Positions 1 to 7,686 of a DNA stretch of 64,000 nt are shown here, piece after piece. Both the position numbers and the translations under genes were made by a program. The notes beneath the pieces were generated by a model that saw only the letters and a list, made by a program, of their open reading frames with translations, was not told the DNA's origin and did no database searches. How positions within the stretch are numbered: position 1 is the stretch's first letter; each line of letters starts with the position of its first letter. The stretch spans positions 2,026,501-2,090,500 of the forward strand of contig NZ_CP110854.1 in assembly GCF_027594745.1 (NCBI RefSeq), in the 5' to 3' direction. This stretch comes from Saprospira grandis. GTDB lineage: Bacteria; Bacteroidota; Bacteroidia; Chitinophagales; Saprospiraceae.

Positions 1-327
1 GCTGGCCGCTTTTTGGCGGGAAAAAAGGAGGTTCCTCAGCCTTTTCGCCGCCTCAATTTGATTCACCGCAGCGATTGCCTCGGTATTTTATCGGCTCTTT
101 TGGCCAAAGAAAATTGCCCTGCTTTGCTAAATGTTTCTGCGCCCAAACACCCTTTTGCCCAAGATTTTTATCCCAAACGGGCCAAAATGTTGGGTCTAGA
201 GCCGCCTAGCTTTTTGCCGCCCACTCCCCAAGAAAAAGAGCAGGCTAGTTATATTTCTACGGCTGCACTACAAGCTTTTTTGCCCGATTATATCTGGCAA
301 TATCCCGATCCCAACGATTTTCCTTAA
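1..327 (+). CDS. C-terminal end of an SDR/epimerase-like NAD(P)-dependent oxidoreductase (partial)
   Basis: The frame is open from base 1 to the TAA at 325-327, so the gene starts left of the window. The visible ~108 residues resemble the C-terminal third of atypical short-chain dehydrogenases of the YeeZ/epimerase type: 'NLIHRSD' matches the conserved 'RIHRDD'-like stretch, and 'LNVSAPKHP' followed by 'FYPKRAKMLGLEPP' matches the 'YNVxDDEP ... LGLPPP' tail. The nucleotide-binding GxxGxxG end and the active site are outside the window, so the enzyme class is inferred from the tail alone and no substrate can be named. A repeat element (type C) begins 12 bases after the stop. Confidence 0.6.
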   Translation, partial: AGRFLAGKKEVPQPFRRLNLIHRSDCLGILSALLAKENCPALLNVSAPKHPFAQDFYPKRAKMLGLEPPSFLPPTPQEKEQASYISTAALQAFLPDYIWQYPDPNDFP

Positions 328-338
328 GGTTTTTATTT

Positions 339-478
339 GGGGCTGCCCCGCCTTGTAGGCGGGTCGCTCCCTCCGCAGCTCGCTGTTCGCTCGGCCCTGC
401 ACGGGCTTCGCCCGCTAGGTCTGCCGCCTTTGGCGGCCCTGCTCTGGCAGCTCAGCCTGCGGCGGCTTCGCCGCCTGC
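339..478 (+). repeat. GC-rich hairpin element, copy 1 (type C)
   Basis: Starts GGGGCTGCCCCGCC after a T-rich stretch 8 bases beyond the upstream stop. It carries the shared core (CAGCTCGCTGTTCGCTCGGC), then arms such as GCCGCCTTTGGCGGC, and ends in the type C tail (CTCAGCC plus a GGCGGCTTCGCCGCC hairpin). It lies wholly between genes. The spurious open frames across it on both strands have no protein-like composition. Confidence 0.8.
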
Positions 479-540
479 AAAACCGCAAAAAATGGTATTC
501 GTCGCTGCGCTCCTCATGCCTAGTAATTAACCCGCCCACC

Positions 541-595
541 CTCCCCTCTGCGGGATTCCCTAAGGAATCCCTTGGGGGAGCTTGGGCCATTTTTT
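541..595 (+). other. nested hairpin, terminator-like
   Basis: Inner arms GGGATTCC (552-559) and GGAATCCC (564-571) are enclosed by CTCCCC (541-546) and GGGGAG (575-580), and a run of six Ts follows at 590-595. It reads as an intrinsic terminator on the + strand, but lies more than 200 bases after the only + strand gene, so it may instead be an outer part of the neighbouring repeat. Confidence 0.35.
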
Positions 596-2663
596 ACTGC
601 CCTAAAGCCTGATAACAAGCATTCAACCGGCCCGTAATAGCGGGGTTTTCTGGGGCCAGCTTTTTCGCCGCCTGAAAATACTGAATGGCCGCAGCATACT
701 GCTTCTCTTCGGCCAAAAGCACTCCCAAACCAAAGAGCGACTCCAAGTTTTCGGGCGCTAGGGCGAGCGCTTGCTCAAAGGCCATTTTTCCTGTTTTAAA
801 GGCTTGGGCCTTTTGCTCTTCCGAGCTTTTGGGGTCCAAATATTGGCGGGCGGCCAAACGGCCCTGCACGCTATAAGCCATGGCCTTATCTGGATGTTGC
901 AAGGCTTTTTTTAGGGCCTTTTGGGCCAACTCCTGCTCATCCAAAGCATAATAGAGATGAGCGCCAATGGCCCATTGATTGACTTCGGGATTCTCCTCAT
1001 TTTTAAAAAATGGGTAAAGCATTTTGGTCAGGGCCAAAGGAACCGCTGAAGAAGTAGAGCGCCCCCAAGCTTCAAAAACAGCCTTTTTAGCGGTCTGTGT
1101 CAAGCCCTTTTCGGCAATGAGCTGCTCATATTTGGGCAGGCGTTTTACATAAACCATGGCCACAGGGTCGGCATAGACCAAAACATAATTAGGGCTATCA
1201 TGCAAATGCACATAAAGGGTGGGAATCTGCTCAATTGGGCGGCGGAGCAAGACCACATACTCAAAATTGTATTTTTGGTCCTCCGTATCAAAAAGAGCGG
1301 GATTTTGCAGCAGCTTTTCGTATTGGGCAAAAAAATCGGCCGGAAAAATATCGAGGTCTCTAAGGTCAATATAAGTCTTAAAGTCGGGCTGTAGCCGCCA
1401 AAGTAAATAAGCAGAGCTCAGATAATCGGCAAAGCCGCGGCCATTGATGTTTTCTTGGGCCATAAATTCGGCCGCTTTGATGGGGTTATGGCTATTAAGG
1501 ACCTGCAAGCCAAATTGGTCGCGGCTCTCTATCCATTTATGATAGTGGCCAGAAACGATTAGGCCATAAGAGCTAGCCAAACTTAGAGCGAGCCCAAGAC
1601 TTAGGGCCATTTTCCAGCTTTTTGGGACCAAAGGACGGAGCAGGCGCTCCAAAAGAGCCAAAAGAAAAGGAGCCGAGGCCAAAAGGAAGAAAGGAATATT
1701 TCTGTAGGCCGTCAAGCTAAGGTAAAAGAGTAGGGCGGGCAAGACCAAGTTTGGCCAGCCGAGCAACTGCCCAACTTTTGGCCGGCCCTCTTTGGAGCCA
1801 AAGAGCAAAAGGCCCAAAAACAGCAGGGCGGCGCCCAGGAAAAATAAATTGATATAGGCCTCTTTCATCCAGTAGCTGGCCTCTAAATAAGAATTGAGCT
1901 CACTGGTATATTTGTTATTCTGAAGTTGTCCAAAAATATTAAAAGGGTGGGCCCACATACTGATGCCTCTGGGGTTTATGGGAATCACTAGCAGAGCGCC
2001 TAAAATGGCTAGGGTTTGTTTTTTGGGCAGGGCTGTTTTTTTACCCATTAAAAAGTATTGCGCCCAACTGCTGCCCAAAACGGCAAACATCAGGACCATC
2101 CCGATACCAAAGGCTTCATGCAAATTGGTCCAAAGCAGTTGTAAAGGGATCAGCCAAAAGATGCCATTATGCTCTGTTTTTTGGCTTTGGCGCAAAAAGA
2201 GGAAAAGATAAACAGCCACCAAAAGGTGCGAGCTCATTTCGGGCCGACCAATAAGGCGAAAATCCAGCCCAAATAGCAAGATCGGCAAGCCGATAGCAAA
2301 GGCCCAAGCCATACTTAATCCATTACGCTTAGGCGCAAGCAGACGGGCCGAAGCGGCAGAAAAATACATCAAGCCCAAACTTACTAGAGCTTGGAGTACA
2401 AAGACCATTTCTGGCCCTCCCATCTTTTTGAAGGCGACAATAATGACCTCAAACAGCCATTTGACGTTAATCCAGTCTCGGCCCTCTTGGGTATAGGAAA
2501 AAGGGTCAGAATAAGTTACTGCGCCATTTTCCCAGATCCATTCTCCTGTGTGGTACATCCACCACAAATCGGGTTCGCGGATAGATTTAAAAGAAAGGGC
2601 CATGCCCAATAAAAACAGAAGGAAAAAGAGTAGCCATTTGGGCCCATGCTGTTTCCAGTTCAT
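594..2663 (-). CDS. polytopic membrane protein with C-terminal TPRs, GT-C glycosyltransferase-like
   Basis: A 689-residue protein. It opens with a hydrophobic segment (about residues 10-25) and 'REPDLWWMYHTGEWIWENG', then 'DPFSYT' and 'WLFEV'. This loop layout is typical of a GT-C-like integral membrane family, where acidic residues in the first periplasmic loop are thought to serve a lipid-linked sugar donor. About ten membrane segments follow up to roughly residue 370. A soluble part comes next and the C-terminal ~150 residues contain TPR-like helices ('LFGLGVLLAEEKQYAAAIQYFQAAKKLAPENPA'-type repeats). Activity and substrate are not shown by the sequence. Transcribed leftward on its own; repeat copy 2 lies in its upstream region. 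Confidence 0.65.
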   Translation of the reverse strand: MNWKQHGPKWLLFFLLFLLGMALSFKSIREPDLWWMYHTGEWIWENGAVTYSDPFSYTQEGRDWINVKWLFEVIIVAFKKMGGPEMVFVLQALVSLGLMYFSAASARLLAPKRNGLSMAWAFAIGLPILLFGLDFRLIGRPEMSSHLLVAVYLFLFLRQSQKTEHNGIFWLIPLQLLWTNLHEAFGIGMVLMFAVLGSSWAQYFLMGKKTALPKKQTLAILGALLVIPINPRGISMWAHPFNIFGQLQNNKYTSELNSYLEASYWMKEAYINLFFLGAALLFLGLLLFGSKEGRPKVGQLLGWPNLVLPALLFYLSLTAYRNIPFFLLASAPFLLALLERLLRPLVPKSWKMALSLGLALSLASSYGLIVSGHYHKWIESRDQFGLQVLNSHNPIKAAEFMAQENINGRGFADYLSSAYLLWRLQPDFKTYIDLRDLDIFPADFFAQYEKLLQNPALFDTEDQKYNFEYVVLLRRPIEQIPTLYVHLHDSPNYVLVYADPVAMVYVKRLPKYEQLIAEKGLTQTAKKAVFEAWGRSTSSAVPLALTKMLYPFFKNEENPEVNQWAIGAHLYYALDEQELAQKALKKALQHPDKAMAYSVQGRLAARQYLDPKSSEEQKAQAFKTGKMAFEQALALAPENLESLFGLGVLLAEEKQYAAAIQYFQAAKKLAPENPAITGRLNACYQALGQ

Positions 2664-2732
2664 TGTTCCATTAAGTTTAAGGTCTCAAAATAGTGGTAGA
2701 GGGGGGGGACTTAGAGCAGAGAGGGACCCAAA

Positions 2733-2874
2733 GGCCCAGCGCTGCGGAGCGGGTGGCCGAAGGCCAGACCGAGTTTTTTGAGCAAAGCGAAAAAAACGAA
2801 GGGCCGAGCAGACCTGCGAGCCCCGCAGCATAGCGGCGGCCGACCTAGGCGAAGCCTAGCCGGCCGCGGGCCCC
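2733..2874 (-). repeat. GC-rich hairpin element, copy 2 (type B)
   Basis: On the minus strand it begins GGGGCCCGCGGCC at 2874, has the type B first hairpin (CGGCTAGGC / GCCTAGGTCGG), the core TCGCAGGTCTGCTCGGCCC, an A/T-rich second hairpin and ends GCGCTGGGCC. It lies downstream of the hydrolase gene on the same strand. Confidence 0.85.
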
Positions 2875-2922
2875 AAAATACAAGTTCGTGACAAAAACAA
2901 AGGAGATAAAAGGGCCAAATCT

Positions 2923-4395
2923 TTAATGTTTGTGTTCATCTTCTAGTGCAAAACGCTCTTCTAGCCATTCTTGCATGGCTTTTAGGACCTCGGGGGCAAA
3001 GGTTTCCTCTAGCAGTTGGTACTCGGCAATTGTGCAGCTCTCGCAATGCTGAAAAAGGTGGTTGAGGCGGGGCAGTAAAACCACCGCGGTGGGGTATTTT
3101 TCCTTTTGCAAGAGCAATTGAGAGATGCGCTCGAGGTTTTCGGGCCCCGCCACCTGAATATCTTCGCCGCCATTGAGGGCCAGTAAAGGGCAGCGCAGGC
3201 GCTTGAGGTATTTTTTGGGGTCTATGCGTAGAAAACTGCGAAACCAAGGGGCATAGAGGGCCTTTCCTAGTTGTTCTACGCCCGTTTCTACTAGGCCAAT
3301 TTCGGCCAATTGGAGGCGTTCTTTTTGGGGGAGACCGCGCCAAATATCGAGAATATCAGCCACAAACTTATCCTCACTTTTGCGGTCTTTTTTGACCGCC
3401 CTAGCATAGCAACTGATCAAGAAATTGCGCTGCGTTTCTAGGCTTTCTTCGGCAATATCAGCCTGTTTGCCCAAATCGTAATTTTGCTGCAACATCAGCT
3501 CCTTGATGGGCAGGGCGGGCCCTGCCAGCGAGACCACCGCCCCTAGTTTTTTGCCCCATTTGGCGCCAAGCATAAAGCCAATCAGGCCGCCTTCGCTATG
3601 GCCCATAACGACCAACTGCTCCTTATTGATTCTGGGGTCTTGGCTGAGGTACTGTAGGCAAGCATCGGCATCTTGGGCCAAATCATGGGTCGTACTGCCT
3701 GCAAATTGACCCTCAGATTTTCCTGTGCCACGGTCATCGTAGCGGAAAACGGCAAAGCCACGGCGGCTAAAATGGTCGGCAATAACGGCAAAAGGCTGAT
3801 GGCCAAAAAATTCGGAATTTCGATCTTGTGGTCCACTGCCCGAAATGAGCAAAATGGCCGGGACCTTGCTGCTATCTGTGGCATTGGGCGGAAGCGTCAG
3901 CGTCCCTTCTAGGCGGATATTCGTTTTGGGCGTAATCACATAATGTTGCTCCTCGATATAGGGAAATGGCGGCTGAGGCGTTTGGGGGCGCTTGGGCGCC
4001 TGCGGCAGCTCATCGGCCCCTACCTTTTTAAACAGAAGGGGGAGGCTAAGGCCGTTTTGCTTCCATTGGCCTTTGATGCCTTCAGCTGACCATTGGCCTT
4101 CATAAATAATATTGGCCAAGGCCCAGCTCGCTTTGAGCTTAGGCCCATCAATCTCTATTTCATCAAATTTGAGATCAAACTGCCCCTGCTTGGGGCTATC
4201 CATCAAGAGCGCTAACTCCCCAGCTTCTAGGCGAATATGAAAAACAACCGGAATTTCCATGCCTTGTACCTCTAGCGTTCCGCTCCAATCCCCCAACCAA
4301 TCGGTCTGAGTTTGAGCAGTGAGTAAAAAAGGAAGAGACAGGCATAGAAGAAATAGGCCGATCTGTCTGAAAAAACTAAAAATATATGCGTGCAT
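2923..4395 (-). CDS. secreted alpha/beta hydrolase
   Basis: Probable exported esterase/peptidase-like hydrolase. The start chosen is the ATG at 4395, giving a signal peptide (MHAYIFSFFRQIGLFLLCLS then LPFLLTAQ); the frame is open to 4506 but the extra 37 residues have no signal-like order. Residues ~30-140 form a beta-rich domain ('WLGDWSGTLEVQG') common in Bacteroidota hydrolases. The catalytic domain follows: 'ILLISGSGPQDRN' as oxyanion region, nucleophile elbow GHSEGG with Ser267, and a late 'LNHLFQHCE' supplying the probable histidine. The acid is probably in 'ALNGGEDIQV'. Length 490 residues. The substrate is unknown; dienelactone-hydrolase-like and acyl-peptidase-like enzymes share this fold. 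Confidence 0.8.
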   Translation of the reverse strand: MHAYIFSFFRQIGLFLLCLSLPFLLTAQTQTDWLGDWSGTLEVQGMEIPVVFHIRLEAGELALLMDSPKQGQFDLKFDEIEIDGPKLKASWALANIIYEGQWSAEGIKGQWKQNGLSLPLLFKKVGADELPQAPKRPQTPQPPFPYIEEQHYVITPKTNIRLEGTLTLPPNATDSSKVPAILLISGSGPQDRNSEFFGHQPFAVIADHFSRRGFAVFRYDDRGTGKSEGQFAGSTTHDLAQDADACLQYLSQDPRINKEQLVVMGHSEGGLIGFMLGAKWGKKLGAVVSLAGPALPIKELMLQQNYDLGKQADIAEESLETQRNFLISCYARAVKKDRKSEDKFVADILDIWRGLPQKERLQLAEIGLVETGVEQLGKALYAPWFRSFLRIDPKKYLKRLRCPLLALNGGEDIQVAGPENLERISQLLLQKEKYPTAVVLLPRLNHLFQHCESCTIAEYQLLEETFAPEVLKAMQEWLEERFALEDEHKH

Positions 4396-4626
4396 TTTTG
4401 TCAATTTTAAACAAAATAGTACTTTTTGAGCCCCTCGAGAAATAAAAAAAGGCAATCGCTTAGCAGCTCCAAACATAGAATGCAGTATCTTAAGCAGAGA
4501 AAGCAAAATTTAGGGAAAGGATCCCCAACAGTTCAGGATGGCCAAAGGCTATCCTTTCAATTTTATATAAACAACGGCTGGCATCCTCTTTTGGCCGCCC
4601 GTTAAAAAACGAAATTCTTAAAGAGT

Positions 4627-6699
4627 ATGAGAAAATACGCCTTACTATTCCTCTTTGCCTTTTTGGCCCAGATGAGTATTGCGCAACCTATGCAAAAAAC
4701 GCTGGTAGATGAAGATACCGATATCTCCTTCTACCCCGTAGATAAGCAAATTGACCTGCGCTTTACGCCTACCTCCAACTTTATTCAGAGCATCGTTTTT
4801 GCCTCCTTTAAAGTGAAAAACCGCTACGATTACTACTCGCAAAAGGAGCGAGAGGATGGCAATAAGTACAAGTACTTTGTCAAAGTAGAAGATTCTACCA
4901 GCTACCACAGCCAAAAGGCAGAAGGGGGCGGAGGCTTCATCGAGATGTCGCCCGAAGGTAAGCAGTATTTTGTGGCCCTAGCGGGAAAAAAAGCCGCAGA
5001 GAAGTTTGCCGCCGCCAAAAAGGACGGCAAAGAGGGCGTTCAGCAAATTAAGCGCAAACGCAGCTATATGGATCAGTCGCCTTATGAGGTGACCACCGAG
5101 CTAGCCGATGGTACCGAGTTTAGCATCAAGTACCTCAATGAAAATAGCTTTAATCTGAGCTATCAGCTAACGGAAGCAGGCAAGACCTACAGCATTAGCC
5201 AGAATATGAATTTTGGCGAAACCTATAAGGTCAAAGATCAGGATTTTAGCCTGAAATTGACCAATAAGGAGCTAGCCGCCCAACAAACAGAACCCATCGT
5301 TTTGGTCGCTAGTAGTATCAAAATGCCTTTTGTGCTTTTGATTTTGCTCTTGGGGGCCCTCTTCTTTACGGTCTATTTTAAGTTCCCCAATATTACCCGC
5401 ATCGGCTTGGCAATCAATACGGTAAGAGGAAAGTATTATAGCCCAGAAAATCATATGGATGAGGATAATCCCGATACCATCAAAGATGAGTCTGTAGATG
5501 GAGAGGTAACGCCCTTTCAAGCTCTTTCTGCCGCTCTTTCGGCTACGGTGGGGCTCGGAAATATCGCCGGGGTGGCTATCGCCATTTCTTTGGGTGGACC
5601 AGGCGCTACGCTCTGGATGATCGTTGCGGGCTTGCTCGGTATGGCTTCTAAGTTTACCGAATGTACGCTTGGTGTAAAATATAGAGAAATTGATGCCGAA
5701 GGGACCATCCATGGCGGACCTATGTATTACCTCTCTAAAGGGCTAGCCGATAAGGGCCTTGCTGGCCTCGGAAAGGTATTCGCCGTTTTCTTCGCTATTA
5801 TGTGTGTAGGTGGCTCTTTTGGTGGCGGAAATATGTTCCAGGCTAACCAAGCTGCTTCTCAGGTCTTGGGCACTTTTGGCATTGAAGGCGGTGCCGGTGG
5901 CTTTATCTTTGGCCTGATTACCGCCGTTTTGGTGGCAATCGTGATTATTGGTGGGATTAAGCGAATTGGTAAAGTGGCCGAAACAATTGTTCCTTTTATG
6001 GCGGTTCTTTATGTCGGTAGCGCACTCATCGTAATTGCGATGAATGCTGGCCAAATTCCTACCGCTTTCGGCCTTATTTTCGACGAGGCGCTCAATCCCC
6101 CCGCTATGTTTGGTGGTTTTGTTGGCGTTCTCATTACGGGTTTCCAACGAGCGGCTTTCTCTAATGAAGCTGGCGTAGGTTCTGCCGCTATTGCTCACTC
6201 TGCCGTAAAAACAGCTTATCCCGCTAGTGAAGGGGTGGTGGCTCTCCTCGAGCCTTTTATCGATACCGTGATTATTTGTACCATCACCGCTTTGGTCATT
6301 ATCATTACGGGCCAATACGAAAACCTAGATGGCATCGATGGGGTGAGTATGACTTCTAACGCCTTTGCTACGGCCTTGCCTTGGTTCCCTTATGTACTTA
6401 CTTTGGCGGTGGCCCTTTTTGCCTTTTCTACCATGCTCTCTTGGTCTTATTATGGCCTACAAGCCTGGAAGTTCCTCTTTGGTAAGTCTAAGGCGATGGA
6501 CCTCACCTATAAGGTGCTATTTTGCATTTTTGTTGTCATTGGCGCTTCTGCCAGCCTTGGCTCGGTTATCGGTTTTTCCGATGCCATGATTTTTGCCATG
6601 GTGTTCCCCAATATGATCGGCCTGATCATTTTGGCGCCCACGGTTCGCAAGGAGGTAAAACGCTATGTAGCCGATATTAAAGCCGGTAAATTGGGCTAA
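4627..6699 (+). CDS. sodium:alanine symporter family (AGCS) protein with N-terminal extracytoplasmic extension
   Basis: A 690-residue transporter. The C-terminal ~450 residues are a standard AGCS Na+/amino-acid symporter: the family signature runs through 'FQALSAALSATVGLGNIAG' (about residues 297-315), followed by 'GGPGATLWMIVAGLLGMA', 'FTECTLGVKYRE' and 'RAAFSNEAGVGSAAIAHSA'. Ahead of it is a signal peptide (MRKYALLFLFAFLAQMSIAQ), a ~200-residue hydrophilic domain without recognisable motifs, and a membrane segment near residue 231-250. Family members are normally ~450-550 residues, so the N-terminal part is an addition. It ends in a strong terminator (6724-6761). Uptake of alanine or glycine with Na+ is the family role; substrate choice here is inference. 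Confidence 0.9.
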   Translation: MRKYALLFLFAFLAQMSIAQPMQKTLVDEDTDISFYPVDKQIDLRFTPTSNFIQSIVFASFKVKNRYDYYSQKEREDGNKYKYFVKVEDSTSYHSQKAEGGGGFIEMSPEGKQYFVALAGKKAAEKFAAAKKDGKEGVQQIKRKRSYMDQSPYEVTTELADGTEFSIKYLNENSFNLSYQLTEAGKTYSISQNMNFGETYKVKDQDFSLKLTNKELAAQQTEPIVLVASSIKMPFVLLILLLGALFFTVYFKFPNITRIGLAINTVRGKYYSPENHMDEDNPDTIKDESVDGEVTPFQALSAALSATVGLGNIAGVAIAISLGGPGATLWMIVAGLLGMASKFTECTLGVKYREIDAEGTIHGGPMYYLSKGLADKGLAGLGKVFAVFFAIMCVGGSFGGGNMFQANQAASQVLGTFGIEGGAGGFIFGLITAVLVAIVIIGGIKRIGKVAETIVPFMAVLYVGSALIVIAMNAGQIPTAFGLIFDEALNPPAMFGGFVGVLITGFQRAAFSNEAGVGSAAIAHSAVKTAYPASEGVVALLEPFIDTVIICTITALVIIITGQYENLDGIDGVSMTSNAFATALPWFPYVLTLAVALFAFSTMLSWSYYGLQAWKFLFGKSKAMDLTYKVLFCIFVVIGASASLGSVIGFSDAMIFAMVFPNMIGLIILAPTVRKEVKRYVADIKAGKLG

Positions 6700-6723
6700 A
6701 TCATTAGCTTGATGTTTACGGTC

Positions 6724-6761
6724 AACGTCTCTTTCCAATTTCGGGAAGAGACGTTTTTTTT
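6724..6761 (+). terminator. intrinsic terminator of the AGCS gene
   Basis: Arms 6724-6736 (AACGTCTCTTTCC) and 6743-6755 pair over 13 bases with one G-T pair and a six-base loop, and eight or nine Ts follow. Repeat copy 3 starts at the very next base. Confidence 0.9.
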
Positions 6762-6876
6762 GGGGCCTCCTGCCTGCGGCAGGCGCTACGTTTCGCAGCT
6801 CGCAGGTCTGCTCGGCCCTTCGCCGCCTGCGGCGGCTCGGTCTGGCCTGACGGCCACTGCTGCACATCGCTAGGCC
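6762..6876 (+). repeat. GC-rich hairpin element, copy 3 (type A)
   Basis: Begins GGGGCCTCC directly after the terminator T-tract. First hairpin CTGCCTGCGGCAG, then GCGCTACG, the core CTCGCAGGTCTGCTCGGCCC, second hairpin GCCGCCTGCGGCGGC, third GGCCTGACGGCC, and the type A end CACATCGCTAGGCC. A further GC-rich hairpin tail runs on to about 6924 and ends near the SDR leader. Confidence 0.9.
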
Positions 6877-6984
6877 AGTTTGGCCTGCGGCCAAAGGCGG
6901 CCAAGCCGCCTAGCGCTGCCCCAAATACAACCATTTGATTTAGCTGTTGTTTATAAAGCATCAATAAGCTTAAAACAATCCATT

Positions 6985-7686
6985 ATGCAAGGAAAATCAA
7001 TACTCATTATTGGCGCTAGCCGCGGCATTGGCGCGGCCTTGGCCCAAAAACTCCAAGCCGCAGGGGCTCAAGTGTATAATGCCAGCCGCTCGGCAGAGGG
7101 TCTAGGCAAAAATATTAGCTACGATGCCCTACAGGATGATCCCAAGGCGCTTTTGGCCCAATTGCCCAGCCAGCTAGATGGCCTGGTCTATTGCCCCGGA
7201 AGCATCAATTTACGGCCCTTCCACCGCATCAAAGAAGAACAGTTTAATCAAGAATTTGAGCTGAATGTCATGGGGGCGGTTCGTCTGCTACAAGCGGCTT
7301 TGCCCCAACTCAAAAAGGCCGAAGCAGGCGCTTCTGTGGTCCTTTTTAGTACGGTGGCGGTAAAACTGGGCATGCCCTTTCATAGCTCTATTGCTATGGC
7401 CAAAGGCGCCCTAGAGGGCCTCACCAAATCCCTAGCTGCCGAATGGGCCAGCCATAATATTCGCCTCAATGCAATTGCTCCTTCTCTAACTAATACCGAT
7501 TTGGCCGAGCGTTTACTCAATACAGAAGCCAAGCAGGAGTCTGCCGCCAAACGCCACCCTTTGGGCCGCATCGGCCAGCCCCAAGATATCGCTAGCTTGG
7601 CCTATTATCTTCTGGACCAAAATAGCCAATGGATGACGGGCCAAATTTTAGGCTTAGATGGCGGCATGGGCAGCCTAAAGGTCTAA
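6985..7686 (+). CDS. SDR-family oxidoreductase lacking the canonical catalytic tyrosine
   Basis: A 233-residue Rossmann protein. The ATG at 6985 is chosen because the open frame before it runs through repeat DNA, and the fold starts right after it with 'ILIIGASRGIG' (G10-G16). The active-site Ser is S122 in 'VVLFST'. The expected YxxxK reads 'IAMAK': Ile136 in place of Tyr, Lys140 kept. 'HSSIAMAKGALEGL' resembles a subgroup of SDRs with Ile or another residue there, so this may be a subgroup trait rather than a mutation. C-terminal 'PLGRIGQPQDIASLAYYLL' and 'LDGGMG' are intact. Reduction or oxidation activity is therefore doubtful. The stop codon overlaps the convergent holB stop. Confidence 0.85.
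   Translation: MQGKSILIIGASRGIGAALAQKLQAAGAQVYNASRSAEGLGKNISYDALQDDPKALLAQLPSQLDGLVYCPGSINLRPFHRIKEEQFNQEFELNVMGAVRLLQAALPQLKKAEAGASVVLFSTVAVKLGMPFHSSIAMAKGALEGLTKSLAAEWASHNIRLNAIAPSLTNTDLAERLLNTEAKQESAAKRHPLGRIGQPQDIASLAYYLLDQNSQWMTGQILGLDGGMGSLKV

Noticed and set aside
333..612. Overlapping open frames of 85 and 91 codons on both strands
   Set aside because: They lie entirely in the GC-rich element, whose palindromes leave both strands open, and their Arg/Ala/Pro/Gly-rich translations have no protein character. The same holds for frames at 2548-2781, 6722-6964, 8906-9106, 12587-12979, 13753-14008, 23425-23688, 27375-27811, 29590-29935, 34146-34932, 37377-37667, 39478-39713, 42862-43098, 48074-48331, 51057-51397, 58384-58656 and 62748-62990.
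6762..6876. The repeat element itself as an intrinsic terminator
   Set aside because: In the orientation where hairpins come last, the tail is not followed by Ts; the T-run precedes the element and belongs to the upstream terminator.
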